Assembly: GCF_008632955.1 (NCBI RefSeq)
Contig: NZ_CP043959.1
Span: forward strand, 1,984,001-2,048,000
Source: Streptomyces tendae
GTDB taxonomy: Bacteria; Actinomycetota; Actinomycetes; Streptomycetales; Streptomycetaceae
DNA: 64,000 bases
Reading direction: 5' to 3'
Of this stretch, positions 7,782-17,126 are shown in pieces. Each line of letters begins with the position of its first letter. The first letter of the stretch is position 1. Below the pieces are notes generated by a model. That model ran no database searches and was not told where the DNA came from. It was given only the letters and a program-made list of their open reading frames with translations. A program made the position numbers and the translations under genes.

Positions 7782-10046
7782 GTGTCCCGCACCGCTCTGC
7801 GTATCTGCCCCCTGTGCGAGGCCACCTGCGGCCTGGTCCTCACCGTCGACGACGGCAAGGTCACCGGCGCCCGCGGGGACCGCGACGACGTCTTCAGCAA
7901 GGGGTTCATCTGCCCCAAGGGCGCCGCCTTCGGCGAGGTGGACTCCGACCCCGACCGGCTGCGCACCCCGCTCGTCCGCGTCGACGGCGAACTGCGCGAG
8001 GCCACCTGGGAGGAGGCGTTCGACGCCGTCGCCGCCGGACTGCGGCCGGTGGTCGAGCGGTACGGACCGCATGCCGTCGGCGTCGTCCTCGGCAACCCCA
8101 ACGTCCACACCATGGCCGGCGCCCTCTATCCGCCCCTGCTGATCGGCGGCCTCGGCACCCACAGCCTGTTCACCGCCTCCACTGTCGACCAGATGCCCAA
8201 GCACGTCTCCGGCGGACTGCTCTTCGGCGACGCGAACCTCATCCCCGTCCCCGACCTGGACCGCACCGACCACCTGCTGCTGATCGGCGCCAACCCGCTG
8301 GAGTCCAACGGCAGTCTGTGCACCGCCCCCGACTTCCCCGGACGGCTCAAGGCCCTCCGGGCACGCGGCGGCACCCTCACCGTCGTCGACCCGCGCCGCA
8401 CCCGCACCGCCAGCCTCGCCGACCGGCACCTCTCGGTCCGCCCCGGCACCGACGCGCTGCTCCTCGCCGCGATCGCCCACACCCTGTTCGACGAGGACCT
8501 CGTCGACCTCGGCGCCGCGGCGCCGCACCTCGACGGCGTCGACATACTGCCCTCCGCACTCGCGGACTTCACTCCCGAAGCGGTCGCCGGCGCCTGTGAC
8601 GTCGACGCCGCCACCATCCGCGTCCTCGCCCGGGAGCTCGCCGCCGCCCCCACCGCCGCCGTCTACGCCCGCATCGGCAGCTGCACCGTCCCGCACGGCA
8701 CCCTCGCCAGCTGGCTCGTCGACGTCCTCAACGTCCTCACCGGCAACCTGGACCGGCCGGGCGGGGCGCTCTTCCCGCAGGCCGCCACCGACAGGACTCC
8801 GCGCCCGGCCGGACCCGGCCGCGGGTTCGCCCTCGGCCGCTGGCACTCCCGAGTGAGCCGCCACCCCGAGGCCAAGGGCGAACTGCCGCTGTCCGCCCTC
8901 GCCGAGGAGATCGACACCCCGACCGACGAGGGCGCGCCGGTCCGCGCCGTCGTCGCCGTCGGCGCCAACCCGGTGCTCTCCGCCCCCGACGGCGACCGGC
9001 TCGACAAGGCGCTCGCCTCCCTCGACTTCATGGTGAGCGTCGACCCGTACCTCAACGAGACCTCCCGCCACGCGCACGTCGTGCTGCCGCCGCCCCCGCC
9101 GGCCCAGAGCCCGCACCACGACTTCGCGTTCAACACCCTCGCCGTGCGCAACCAGGTCCGCTACACCCGCCCCGCCGTCCCCCTCGAACCCGGCCGCATG
9201 GCCGAGACCGAGATCCTCGCGCGGCTCGTCCTCGCCGCGACCGGCATGCACGGCGCCGACCCCGTGGCCGTGGACGACCTGGTGATCCGGCAGACCCTCG
9301 GCAAGGCCGTCGGCGAGCCGCACTCCCCGGTGCACGGCCGCGACCCGAAGGAACTCGCCGGCCTGCTCACCGGCGTCAACGGCCCCGAACGGCGCCTCGA
9401 CATGATGCTCCGCCTCGGCCCCTACGGCGACGGCTTCGGCGCCGACCCGGACGGGCTCACCCTGGAGAAGCTGCTCGCGCACCCGCACGGCATCGACCTC
9501 GGACCGCTGCGTCCCCGGCTGCCCCAGCCGCTGAAGACCCGCAGCGGCAAGGTGGAACTGCTGCCCGCCCCGATCGCCGCCGACCTTCCCCGGCTGCGGG
9601 CCGCCCTGCGCGAACGCCCCGCCGGCCTCGTCCTCGTCGGCCGCCGTCATCTGCGATCCAACAACAGCTGGCTGCACAACGTGCCCGCCCTCACCGGGGG
9701 TTCCAACCGCTGCACCCTGCACCTCCATCCCGACGACGCCGAGCGCCTCGGCGTACGGGACGGACAGCCGGTGCGGATCAAGGGCGCCGGGGGAGAGGTG
9801 ACCGCCCCCGCCGAGGTCACCGACGCAGTGCGCCGGGGCGTGGTGAGCCTGCCGCACGGCTGGGGCCACGACCGGCCGGGCACCCGTACCCGCCACGCCT
9901 CCGTGAGCCCCGGCGTCAACGTCAACCAGCTGCTCGACGGCAGCCTCCTGGACCCGCTGTCGGGCAACGCCGTCCTCAACGGCGTGCCCGTCGAGGTGGC
10001 CCCGGAGACCGCGGACGCGCCCGCAGCGCTCACCGCGCTGACCTGA
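7782..10046 (+). CDS. Molybdopterin-dependent oxidoreductase (bis-MGD, 4Fe-4S)
   Basis: This 754-residue enzyme belongs to the formate dehydrogenase/assimilatory nitrate reductase group. An N-terminal 4Fe-4S site is formed by C9-x2-C12-x3-C16-x27-C44 (ICPLCEATCG, GFICPKGA). The central molybdopterin domain contains LLLIGANPLESNG and VVDPRRT. The C-terminal molydop-binding domain includes LVGRRHLRSNNSWLHNVP and LHLHPDDAERLGV. There is no Tat signal, so it is cytoplasmic. The start is GTG 7782 after GGGAGG. No FeS or diaphorase subunit gene is adjacent, so the electron partner and substrate are unknown. It is probably controlled by the TetR just upstream. Confidence 0.85.
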   Translation: MSRTALRICPLCEATCGLVLTVDDGKVTGARGDRDDVFSKGFICPKGAAFGEVDSDPDRLRTPLVRVDGELREATWEEAFDAVAAGLRPVVERYGPHAVGVVLGNPNVHTMAGALYPPLLIGGLGTHSLFTASTVDQMPKHVSGGLLFGDANLIPVPDLDRTDHLLLIGANPLESNGSLCTAPDFPGRLKALRARGGTLTVVDPRRTRTASLADRHLSVRPGTDALLLAAIAHTLFDEDLVDLGAAAPHLDGVDILPSALADFTPEAVAGACDVDAATIRVLARELAAAPTAAVYARIGSCTVPHGTLASWLVDVLNVLTGNLDRPGGALFPQAATDRTPRPAGPGRGFALGRWHSRVSRHPEAKGELPLSALAEEIDTPTDEGAPVRAVVAVGANPVLSAPDGDRLDKALASLDFMVSVDPYLNETSRHAHVVLPPPPPAQSPHHDFAFNTLAVRNQVRYTRPAVPLEPGRMAETEILARLVLAATGMHGADPVAVDDLVIRQTLGKAVGEPHSPVHGRDPKELAGLLTGVNGPERRLDMMLRLGPYGDGFGADPDGLTLEKLLAHPHGIDLGPLRPRLPQPLKTRSGKVELLPAPIAADLPRLRAALRERPAGLVLVGRRHLRSNNSWLHNVPALTGGSNRCTLHLHPDDAERLGVRDGQPVRIKGAGGEVTAPAEVTDAVRRGVVSLPHGWGHDRPGTRTRHASVSPGVNVNQLLDGSLLDPLSGNAVLNGVPVEVAPETADAPAALTALT

Positions 10047-10117
10047 GCAAAGGCGTGACCTGGGGTTTTGCGCTTATTGCTCGCGGCCCCACATCTTGTT
10101 GACGCCGCTTCGCGGTA

Positions 10118-10170
10118 CCTAACGTCGTCACACCGCCGGCCCTGGTGGGAGTTCAAGGGCGAACGTTAGG
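10118..10170. promoter_or_regulatory. Inverted repeat in the citrate transporter leader
   Basis: CCTAACGT (10118-10125) and ACGTTAGG (10163-10170) are perfect 8-bp inverted arms separated by 37 bp, ending 9 bp before the transporter ATG. A possible -35 element TTGACG lies at 10099-10104. The repeat could be a two-site operator or an RNA stem covering the ribosome site. Confidence 0.35.
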
Positions 10171-10179
10171 TGTCCATTC

Positions 10180-11619
10180 ATGCTGACCATCCTCGGCTTC
10201 GCCATGATCGCGACCTTCCTGGTCCTGATCATGACGAAGAAGATGTCGCCGATCGCGGCGCTCGTGCTGATCCCCGCACTGTTCTGTGTGGCCGTCGGCA
10301 AGGGCGCCCACCTCGGTGACTACGTCATCGACGGGGTCTCGACCCTCGCCCCGACCGCGGCGATGCTGATGTTCGCGATCGTCTACTTCGGCGTGATGAT
10401 CGACGTCGGGCTCTTCGACCCGGTGGTCCGCGCGATCCTCCGCTTCTGCAAGGCGGACCCGATGCGGATCGTGGTGGGCACGGCCGTGCTCGCCGCGATC
10501 GTGTCGCTGGACGGCGACGGCTCCACCACCTTCATGATCACCGTTTCGGCGATGTATCCCCTGTACAAGCGGCTGGGAATGAGCCTGGTCGTGATGACCG
10601 GCGTCGCCGCCATGGCCAACGGCGTGATGAACACCGTCCCCTGGGGCGGTCCGACGGCCCGCGCGGCCACCGCGCTGAAGCTCGACGCCGCCGACATCTT
10701 CGTCCCCATGATCCCCGCCCTGCTGACCGGACTGCTCGGCGTCCTCGGCCTCGCGTACGTGCTGGGACTGCGGGAGCGGCGGCGTCTGGGCAGGCTGCTG
10801 CCCGACGAGGTGCTCGTCGACGCCAAGGAGACCGTCCTGGTGGGCGCGGGCGGCGGCGACGAGGCCGGCCGTCCGGCGCGGCCGGGCGGCCTCGCGGGCG
10901 GCGGCACGGACGCGGGTGCCGCGGACCACGCCGGGGACGGCGCCGAGGACGACGGCCTCAAGGGGGCCGACGACGACCTCAAGGGGCTCGACCCGCACCG
11001 CCCCACCCTGCGGCCGCGCCTGTACTGGTTCAACGCGCTGCTCACGGGCGTCCTCGTCACCGCCATGATCATGGAGTGGCTGCCCATCCCCGTGCTGTTC
11101 CTGCTCGGCGCCGCGCTCGCGCTCTCCGTCAACTACCCCCGCCTGCCCGACCAGAAGGCCCGCATCGCCGCCCACGCCGACAACGTCCTCAACGTCTCCG
11201 GCATGGTCTTCGCCGCTGCCGTGTTCACCGGCGTCCTCCAGGGCACCGGGATGGTCGACCACATGGCCGGGTGGCTGGTGGACACCGTCCCCGACGGGCT
11301 GGGCCCGCACATGGCCCTGGTCACCGGGGTGCTGAGCCTGCCGCTCACCTACTTCATGTCCAACGACGGCTTCTACTTCGGCGTCCTGCCCGTGCTCGCC
11401 GAGGCCGGGGCGGCACACGGCGTCACCCCGCTGGAGATGGCCCGCGCCTCCCTCGTCGGACAGCCGCTGCACATGTCCAGCCCGCTCGTCCCGGCGGTCT
11501 ACGTCCTCGTCGGCATGGCCAAGGTGGAGTTCGGCGACCACACCCGGTTCGTCGTCAAGTGGGCAGCTCTCACCTGCCTGTTGATCCTCGCGGCCGGCAT
11601 CCTCTTCGGCACGATCTGA
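10180..11619 (+). CDS. CitMHS family citrate-metal:H+ symporter
   Basis: This 479-residue polytopic membrane protein imports metal-complexed citrate (Mg or Ca type) driven by protons. Family features are the start MLTILGFAMIATFLVLIMTK, the conserved SLDGDGSTTFMITVSAMYPL, NTVPWGGPTARAATAL, and near the C-terminus LTYFMSNDGFYFGVLPVLAE with SSPLVPAVY. About 11-12 hydrophobic segments are visible. A charged cytoplasmic loop (about residues 225-270) is rich in Gly, Asp and Ala. No two-component regulator lies beside it. An inverted repeat in the leader may regulate it. Confidence 0.9.
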   Translation: MLTILGFAMIATFLVLIMTKKMSPIAALVLIPALFCVAVGKGAHLGDYVIDGVSTLAPTAAMLMFAIVYFGVMIDVGLFDPVVRAILRFCKADPMRIVVGTAVLAAIVSLDGDGSTTFMITVSAMYPLYKRLGMSLVVMTGVAAMANGVMNTVPWGGPTARAATALKLDAADIFVPMIPALLTGLLGVLGLAYVLGLRERRRLGRLLPDEVLVDAKETVLVGAGGGDEAGRPARPGGLAGGGTDAGAADHAGDGAEDDGLKGADDDLKGLDPHRPTLRPRLYWFNALLTGVLVTAMIMEWLPIPVLFLLGAALALSVNYPRLPDQKARIAAHADNVLNVSGMVFAAAVFTGVLQGTGMVDHMAGWLVDTVPDGLGPHMALVTGVLSLPLTYFMSNDGFYFGVLPVLAEAGAAHGVTPLEMARASLVGQPLHMSSPLVPAVYVLVGMAKVEFGDHTRFVVKWAALTCLLILAAGILFGTI

Positions 11620-11662
11620 CCGCGTGACCTCGGGCTTCCCCCTGTCCAGGAAGGACTCCGTC

Positions 11663-12901
11663 ATGACGCCCGGTGGGAACCGCGGCTGGCTGCTCCGGCT
11701 CGTCGTCGCCTTCGGCTTCGCCCAAGGGGCGGTGTCCATGGCCCGGCCCGCCGTCTCCTACCGGGCACTGGCCCTCGGCGCGGACGAGCGGGCGGTCGGC
11801 GTGATCGCCGGCGTCTACGCGCTCCTGCCGCTGTTCGCCGCCGTGCCGCTCGGCCGGCGCACCGACCACGGGCGCTGCGCCCCGCTGCTGCCGATCGGCG
11901 TGGTCCTGATCTCCGCCGGGTGCGCGCTGAGCGGCGTCGCCGGGTCGCTGTGGGCGATGGCCCTGTGGAGCGGAATGATGGGCCTCGGGCACCTGTGCTT
12001 CGTGATCGGCGCGCAGTCGCTCGTCGCCCGCCGGTCCGCACCGCACGAACAGGACCGCAACTTCGGGCACTTCACCATCGGCGCGTCGCTGGGCCAGCTG
12101 GCCGGACCGGTCGCCGCGGGGGCGCTGATCGGCACGGACATGGCCCGCACCAGCGCCCTCGCCCTGCTCGCGGCGGGAGCGGGCGGCGCCGTCGCGCTCA
12201 CCTCGCTGTGGCGCATCGAGGAACCGGGCGCGATGCGGCCCCGTACGGCACCGGGCGAGCGAGTGCCGGTGCGCGGCATCCTGCGGGCCCGAGGCGTCCC
12301 CGCGGGCATGCTGATCAGCCTGGCGGTGCTCTCGGCGACCGACATCCTCACCGCCTACCTCCCGGTGGTCGGCGAGCACCGGGGGATCGACCCGGCCGTC
12401 GTCGGCCTGCTGCTCAGCCTGCGCGCGGCGGCCACCATCGCCTGCCGCCTGGTTCTCACCCCGCTGCTCCGGCTGCTCGGCCGTACGACGCTGCTCACGG
12501 TCACCTGCCTGCTCGCGGCGCTGCTGTGCGCGGCCGTCGCACTGCCGGTGCCGGTGGGCGTGCTGGCGCCGGTCCTCGCCGCCCTCGGCTTCTGCCTGGG
12601 AGTCGGCCAGCCGCTGTCCATGACGACGGTCGTCCAGGCCGCGCCCGCCGCCGCCCGGTCCACCGCGCTCGCCCTGCGCCTGACCGGCAACCGGCTGGGC
12701 CAGGTCGCCGCCCCCGCGGCGGCGGGCCTGGTCGCCGGGGTCGCGGGCGTGGCCGCGCCGTTCGTGATGCTGGGCGCACTGCTGCTGGCGTCCGCGGCGG
12801 TCGCCGCCCGCACCCCACCCGCCCCCGCACCGGACGCACCCCCGACGGGCCGACGCGACACCACCGAAAGGGGACGGTGCACGGCCCGCCGGTCCCCGTG
12901 A
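11663..12901 (+). CDS. MFS transporter
   Basis: A 412-residue protein with about twelve hydrophobic helices and the loop signature PLGRRTDHGRCA between helices 2 and 3, typical of major facilitator efflux permeases. An in-frame ATG exists at 11624, but AGGAAGG ahead of ATG 11663 supports the shorter form. It follows the citrate transporter by 43 bp on the same strand and could be cotranscribed. The C-terminal tail is Pro/Arg rich. The substrate cannot be read from the sequence. Confidence 0.8.
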   Translation: MTPGGNRGWLLRLVVAFGFAQGAVSMARPAVSYRALALGADERAVGVIAGVYALLPLFAAVPLGRRTDHGRCAPLLPIGVVLISAGCALSGVAGSLWAMALWSGMMGLGHLCFVIGAQSLVARRSAPHEQDRNFGHFTIGASLGQLAGPVAAGALIGTDMARTSALALLAAGAGGAVALTSLWRIEEPGAMRPRTAPGERVPVRGILRARGVPAGMLISLAVLSATDILTAYLPVVGEHRGIDPAVVGLLLSLRAAATIACRLVLTPLLRLLGRTTLLTVTCLLAALLCAAVALPVPVGVLAPVLAALGFCLGVGQPLSMTTVVQAAPAAARSTALALRLTGNRLGQVAAPAAAGLVAGVAGVAAPFVMLGALLLASAAVAARTPPAPAPDAPPTGRRDTTERGRCTARRSP

Positions 12902-13180
12902 GCGCGATGCCGTGACCTCGCCCGACGGCCACGATCCGACCCGGCGGACCGGGACGGCCGGCACCCGGACCCGCCCCGCCGGCACGGAGCCCGCCGGGCC
13001 CCGCCCCGCATACATGCGTCCGCTTTCTCAGTCGGCGGACAGAGCCCCCCGATCGTGTCCGCCGTCTTCCCCGGCCGCCTACTTTCCGTTAGCTTCCGTG
13101 ACTCACACGCCCCGTACGACCCGCACGAGGCGTCCGACCGCGGAGCAGCAGCGCCCTGATGAGCCCCCGGGGGCACCTTC

Positions 13181-14536
13181 ATGACACGCGCCATCACCCT
13201 GCACGACGTGAGCAAGTCCTACGCGCGAGGTGTGCGCGTGGTCGACCGGCTGTCCCTGGCCATCACCCCCGGCGAGTTCCTCGTGCTGCTCGGCCCGTCC
13301 GGCTGCGGCAAGTCCACCGTGCTCCGGATGATCGCGGGCCTGGAGGAGATCGACGAGGGCACCCTCTTCCTCGACGGCGAGTACGCCAACGAACTGCCCC
13401 CGTCCGACCGGGACATGGCGATGGTGTTCCAGAACTTCGCCCTGTACCCGAGCATGACCGGCCGGGACAACATCGGCTTTCCCCTGCGCATCGAGGCGCC
13501 CGGCGACGACCCGGCACCCAAGGTGGACGCCACCGCCCGCATGCTCGGCATCCAGGACCTCCTCGACCGCTTCCCCGCCCAGCTCTCCGGCGGCGAACGC
13601 CAGCGGGTCGCGATGGGCCGGGCCATCGCCCGCCGCCCCTCCGCGTTCCTGATGGACGAGCCGCTGTCCAACCTCGACGCCAAGCTCCGCAACCATCTGC
13701 GGGCCGAGATCGCCCAGCTCACCCGGAAGTTGGGGGTCACCACCGTCTACGTCACCCACGACCAGTCCGAGGCGATGTCACTCGGTGACCGGGTCGCCGT
13801 CCTGCGCGGCGGAGTCCTCCAGCAGGTCGGCACGCCGCGCGCGGTGTACTCCCTGCCCGACAACGTCTTCGTCGCCGCGTTCATCGGCACCCCGCGCATC
13901 AATCTGCTGCGCGGGCTGATCCGCGCCCCCCTCGACGGGGCGATGACGATCAGTCTCGGCAAGCAGTTCCTGCGGCTGCCCGAACCGCTGTCCCTGGATC
14001 ACCAGTTGCTACGGGTGCAGCAGGGCCGCGAGGTGATCGTGGGTCTCAGGTCCGAGGCCGTGCGGATCGCCAAGCCGTCCGTCGCGCGCCCCGGCGAGGT
14101 GGCCCTCACCGGCCTGGTGGAGCACCTGGAGTTCCAGGGCCACGAGGTGCTGGTGCACTTCAACACCGGCTCCCGCCCCGCCGTCGTCCCCGAACTGGAG
14201 GCCCCGCGGCCGAGCCCCGACCGTCCGGCCCGGCGCCGCCGGCGCGAGGGCGGCACGGTGCTGGAGCGCCTGCGGGAGCGGGCGGGCGCCCTGCGCGCCG
14301 GGGCCGTGGCCACCCTGGAGGAGAACGAGCGCTCGCAGTCCGCCGGTGACCCCGCCACCGCCCCCGCCGAGCCGCGCGTACCCGGCGACCTCATCGTCCG
14401 CACCACCCCCGACATCAGGCTGCGGCACGGTATGCAGGTCCCGCTGCTGGTCGACCTCGCGCACCTCTTCGTCTTCGACCAGCACGGTCAGCGCATCTGC
14501 CCGAGCCCGGACCGGCTGCCCGACCTGGAGGAGTAG
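13181..14536 (+). CDS. Sugar-type ABC transporter ATP-binding protein (MalK/UgpC/MsiK class), orphan
   Basis: A 451-residue ATPase with Walker A GPSGCGKST (about residue 38), signature LSGGERQRVAMGRA, Walker B AFLMDEPLSNLDAKLR and the H-loop VYVTHDQSEA, followed by the C-terminal TOBE/MalK-like region. An Arg/Ala-rich insert of about 75 residues (PARRRRREGG and following) interrupts that region, which is not typical. No permease or binding-protein genes lie nearby. Like Streptomyces MsiK, it may serve transporters encoded elsewhere. That role is inferred. Confidence 0.85.
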   Translation: MTRAITLHDVSKSYARGVRVVDRLSLAITPGEFLVLLGPSGCGKSTVLRMIAGLEEIDEGTLFLDGEYANELPPSDRDMAMVFQNFALYPSMTGRDNIGFPLRIEAPGDDPAPKVDATARMLGIQDLLDRFPAQLSGGERQRVAMGRAIARRPSAFLMDEPLSNLDAKLRNHLRAEIAQLTRKLGVTTVYVTHDQSEAMSLGDRVAVLRGGVLQQVGTPRAVYSLPDNVFVAAFIGTPRINLLRGLIRAPLDGAMTISLGKQFLRLPEPLSLDHQLLRVQQGREVIVGLRSEAVRIAKPSVARPGEVALTGLVEHLEFQGHEVLVHFNTGSRPAVVPELEAPRPSPDRPARRRRREGGTVLERLRERAGALRAGAVATLEENERSQSAGDPATAPAEPRVPGDLIVRTTPDIRLRHGMQVPLLVDLAHLFVFDQHGQRICPSPDRLPDLEE

Positions 14537-14567
14537 CGCGGCGCCCGGCCGTCCCTCTGGCGCGATA

Positions 14568-14586
14568 AAACTAACATCGCTAGTTT
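14568..14586. promoter_or_regulatory. TetR-type operator, copy A, upstream of the aldehyde dehydrogenase
   Basis: AAACTAACATCGCTAGTTT is a near-perfect 19-bp palindrome in an otherwise GC-rich gap, 41 bp before the aldehyde dehydrogenase ATG. A closely related palindrome lies at 22465-22483 beside a TetR gene. The match is seen directly. Control by that TetR is inferred. Confidence 0.55.
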
Positions 14587-14626
14587 AGGTGTCCGCACAG
14601 GACGCCCCCGCCCCGGAGGAAGCGCG

Positions 14627-16015
14627 ATGAAGGCATACGACGGCATGTACATCGACGGCGCCTGGCGCCCCGCCGCCGGCCCGGACGTGATCGAGGTGGT
14701 GAACCCGGCCGACGAGCAGGTGATCGCCACCGTCCCGGCGGGCACCGTGGAGGACGTCGACGCCGCCGTACGCGCCGCCCGCGCCGCCCTCCCCGGCTGG
14801 GCCGCCACCCCGCCCGCCGAGCGAGCGGCCCGCCTCACCGCCCTGCGGGACCAGCTCCAAGCCCGCCGCGACGAGATCGCCGCGACGGTCACCGCGGAAC
14901 TCGGCGCGCCCGAGAAGCTGTCGCAGACCGTCCACGCCGGTGTGCCCGTCGCGGTCGCCGGCTCCTACGCCGAACTCGCCGCGAGCCACTCCTTCGAGGA
15001 GCGCGTCGGCAACTCGACGGTGCTGCACGAACCCGTCGGCGTGGTCGGCGCGATCACCCCGTGGAACTACCCGCTGCACCAGATCGTCGCCAAGGCCGCG
15101 CCCGCCCTCGCCGCCGGCTGCACCCTGGTCGTCAAGCCCGCGGAGGACACCCCGCTGGTCGCCCGCATCTTCGCCGAGTGCGTGCACGAGGCCGGCGTCC
15201 CGGCGGGCGTGTTCAACCTGGTCACCGGCCTCGGCCCGGTGGCAGGCCAGGCGCTCGCCGAGCACCCGGACGTCGACCTGCTCTCCTTCACCGGCTCGAC
15301 CGCCGTCGGCCGCCGGATCGGCGCGATCGCCACCGGCATGGTGAAGAAGGTCGCCCTGGAACTCGGCGGCAAGTCCGCCAACGTCATCCTCCCCGGCGCC
15401 GACCTGGCCCGTGCCGTCAACGTTGGCGTCGCCAACGTGATGTCCAACTCCGGGCAGACGTGCAGCGCCTGGACCCGGATGCTGGTCCACCACGACCGGT
15501 ACGACGAGGCCGTGGAGCTCGCCGCGGCCGCCGCCGGCAAGTACGCCGACCGCATCGGCCCCCTGGTCAGCGCCCGGCAGCGGGACCGGGTGCGCGGCTA
15601 CATCGAGAAGGGCGTCGCCGAGGGCGCCCGCCTGGTCGCGGGCGGCCCCGAGTCCCCGCACCCGCAGGGCTTCCACGTCAGCCCCACGGTCTTCGCCGAC
15701 GTCACCCCGGAGATGACCATCGCCCAGGAGGAGATCTTCGGCCCCGTGCTCTCGGTACTGCGGTACGAGGACGAGGAGGACGCACTGCGCATCGCCAACG
15801 GCACCGTGTACGGCCTGGCCGGCGCCGTCTGGGCCGGCGACGAGGCCGAGGCGGTGGCCTTCGCCCGCCGCATGGACACCGGACAGGTGGACATCAACGG
15901 CGGCCGCTTCAACCCGCTCGCGCCGTTCGGGGGTTACAAGCAGTCCGGCGTGGGACGCGAACTCGGCTCCCACGGCCTGACCGAGTACCTGCAGACCAAG
16001 TCTCTCCAGTTCTAA
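14627..16015 (+). CDS. NAD(P)-dependent aldehyde dehydrogenase
   Basis: This 462-residue enzyme oxidises an aldehyde to its acid. It shows the family motifs GAITPWNYPL, KPAEDTP, FTGSTAVGRRI, the catalytic glutamate in LELGGKSANV and the catalytic cysteine in SNSGQTCSAW, and the C-terminal NPLAPFGGYKQSG. ATG 14627 follows GGAGGAAGC. It lies 7 bp before a zinc alcohol dehydrogenase, so the two genes form an operon that could oxidise an alcohol through the aldehyde to the acid. The palindrome at 14568-14586 suggests control by the TetR encoded at 21797. Confidence 0.93.
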   Translation: MKAYDGMYIDGAWRPAAGPDVIEVVNPADEQVIATVPAGTVEDVDAAVRAARAALPGWAATPPAERAARLTALRDQLQARRDEIAATVTAELGAPEKLSQTVHAGVPVAVAGSYAELAASHSFEERVGNSTVLHEPVGVVGAITPWNYPLHQIVAKAAPALAAGCTLVVKPAEDTPLVARIFAECVHEAGVPAGVFNLVTGLGPVAGQALAEHPDVDLLSFTGSTAVGRRIGAIATGMVKKVALELGGKSANVILPGADLARAVNVGVANVMSNSGQTCSAWTRMLVHHDRYDEAVELAAAAAGKYADRIGPLVSARQRDRVRGYIEKGVAEGARLVAGGPESPHPQGFHVSPTVFADVTPEMTIAQEEIFGPVLSVLRYEDEEDALRIANGTVYGLAGAVWAGDEAEAVAFARRMDTGQVDINGGRFNPLAPFGGYKQSGVGRELGSHGLTEYLQTKSLQF

Positions 16016-16022
16016 GGGAGTC

Positions 16023-17117
16023 ATGACCGCCATGGCCGTACGAGCCGCCGTTCTGCCCGCCGTCGGTGCCCCGCTGGAGGTCACCGGCATCGACCTGCCC
16101 GAGCCCGGACCCGGCGAGGTGCGGGTGCGGCTCGCCGCCGCCGGGGTCTGCCACTCCGACCTGTCGCTGTCCGACGGCACCATGCGTGTGCCCGTCCCGG
16201 CCGTCCTCGGCCACGAGGGCGCCGGGACCGTCGTCGCCGTCGGCGAGGACGTCACCCATGTCGCCCCCGGTGACGCGGTCGTCCTCAACTGGGCGCCGTC
16301 CTGCGGCACCTGCCCCGCCTGCGCCCGCGGCGAGGTCTGGCTGTGCGCCCACGCCCTGGACGGCGCCGCCCGGGTGCACGCCCGCCGCGCCGACGACGGC
16401 ACCGAGCTGCACCCCGGCCTCAACGTGGCCGCGTTCGCCGAGGAGACCGTGGTGCCCGGCGCCTGTGTGCTGCCCGCCCCGGACGGCGTCCCCCTCGCCG
16501 ACGCGGCCCTGCTGGGCTGCGCCGTGCTCACCGGCTACGGCGCGGTCCACCACTCCGCCCGCGTCCGCGCCGGTGAGACCGTCGCCGTGTTCGGCGTCGG
16601 GGGAGTGGGCCTCGCCGCGCTCCAGTCGGCGAGGATCGCGGGCGCCGCCACCGTCGTCGCCGTGGACGTCTCCCCGGAGAAGGAGGAACTGGCCCGCGCC
16701 GCGGGCGCCACCGAGTACGTGGTCGCCTCCGACACCACCGCCCGGGAGATCCGCGCCCTCACCGGCAGGCAGGGCGTGGACGTGGCCGTGGAGTGCGTCG
16801 GCCGGGCCCGCACCATCCGCACCGCGTGGGAGTCCACCCGGCGCGGCGGGCGCACCACGGTCGTCGGCATCGGAGGCAAGGACGAGCAGGTCACCTTCAA
16901 CGCCCTGGAGATCTTCCACTGGGGGCGCACCCTCTCCGGCTGCGTCTACGGCAACTCCGACCCCGCCCGCGACCTCCCGGTCCTCGCCGGGCACATCCGC
17001 TCCGGCGCCTTCGACCTGGGCGCCCTGGTCACCGAACGGATCACCCTGGACGGCATCCCGGCCGCCTTCGACACCATGCTCGCCGGCAAGGGGGGCCGCG
17101 CCCTCGTCGTGTTCTAG
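16023..17117 (+). CDS. Zinc-dependent alcohol dehydrogenase
   Basis: A 364-residue medium-chain dehydrogenase. The catalytic zinc site is GVCHSDLS with GHEGAGTV. The structural zinc cysteines are in SCGTCPACARGEVWLCA. The NAD site is VFGVGGVGLAAL. ATG 16023 follows AAGGGAG. It is cotranscribed with the aldehyde dehydrogenase. The layout resembles class III/mycothiol-type or benzyl alcohol dehydrogenases, but the exact substrate is not evident. The gene ends 9 bp from the convergent flavin reductase gene. Confidence 0.92.
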   Translation: MTAMAVRAAVLPAVGAPLEVTGIDLPEPGPGEVRVRLAAAGVCHSDLSLSDGTMRVPVPAVLGHEGAGTVVAVGEDVTHVAPGDAVVLNWAPSCGTCPACARGEVWLCAHALDGAARVHARRADDGTELHPGLNVAAFAEETVVPGACVLPAPDGVPLADAALLGCAVLTGYGAVHHSARVRAGETVAVFGVGGVGLAALQSARIAGAATVVAVDVSPEKEELARAAGATEYVVASDTTAREIRALTGRQGVDVAVECVGRARTIRTAWESTRRGGRTTVVGIGGKDEQVTFNALEIFHWGRTLSGCVYGNSDPARDLPVLAGHIRSGAFDLGALVTERITLDGIPAAFDTMLAGKGGRALVVF

Positions 17118-17126
17118 GGCCGGCCG

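Noticed and set aside
7623..9896. 757-residue leftward frame opposite the molybdopterin oxidoreductase
   Set aside because: High-GC antisense shadow without protein signatures; the plus strand encodes a complete recognised enzyme.
10045..10082. GAGCAA/TTGCTC stem after the molybdopterin oxidoreductase as a terminator
   Set aside because: Only six paired bases with a 26-nt loop; too weak to support.
12902..13180. Small 90-residue gene between the MFS and ABC genes
   Set aside because: The frame is Pro/Arg/Thr low complexity, lacks a ribosome site and overlaps the ABC start; I see no gene here.
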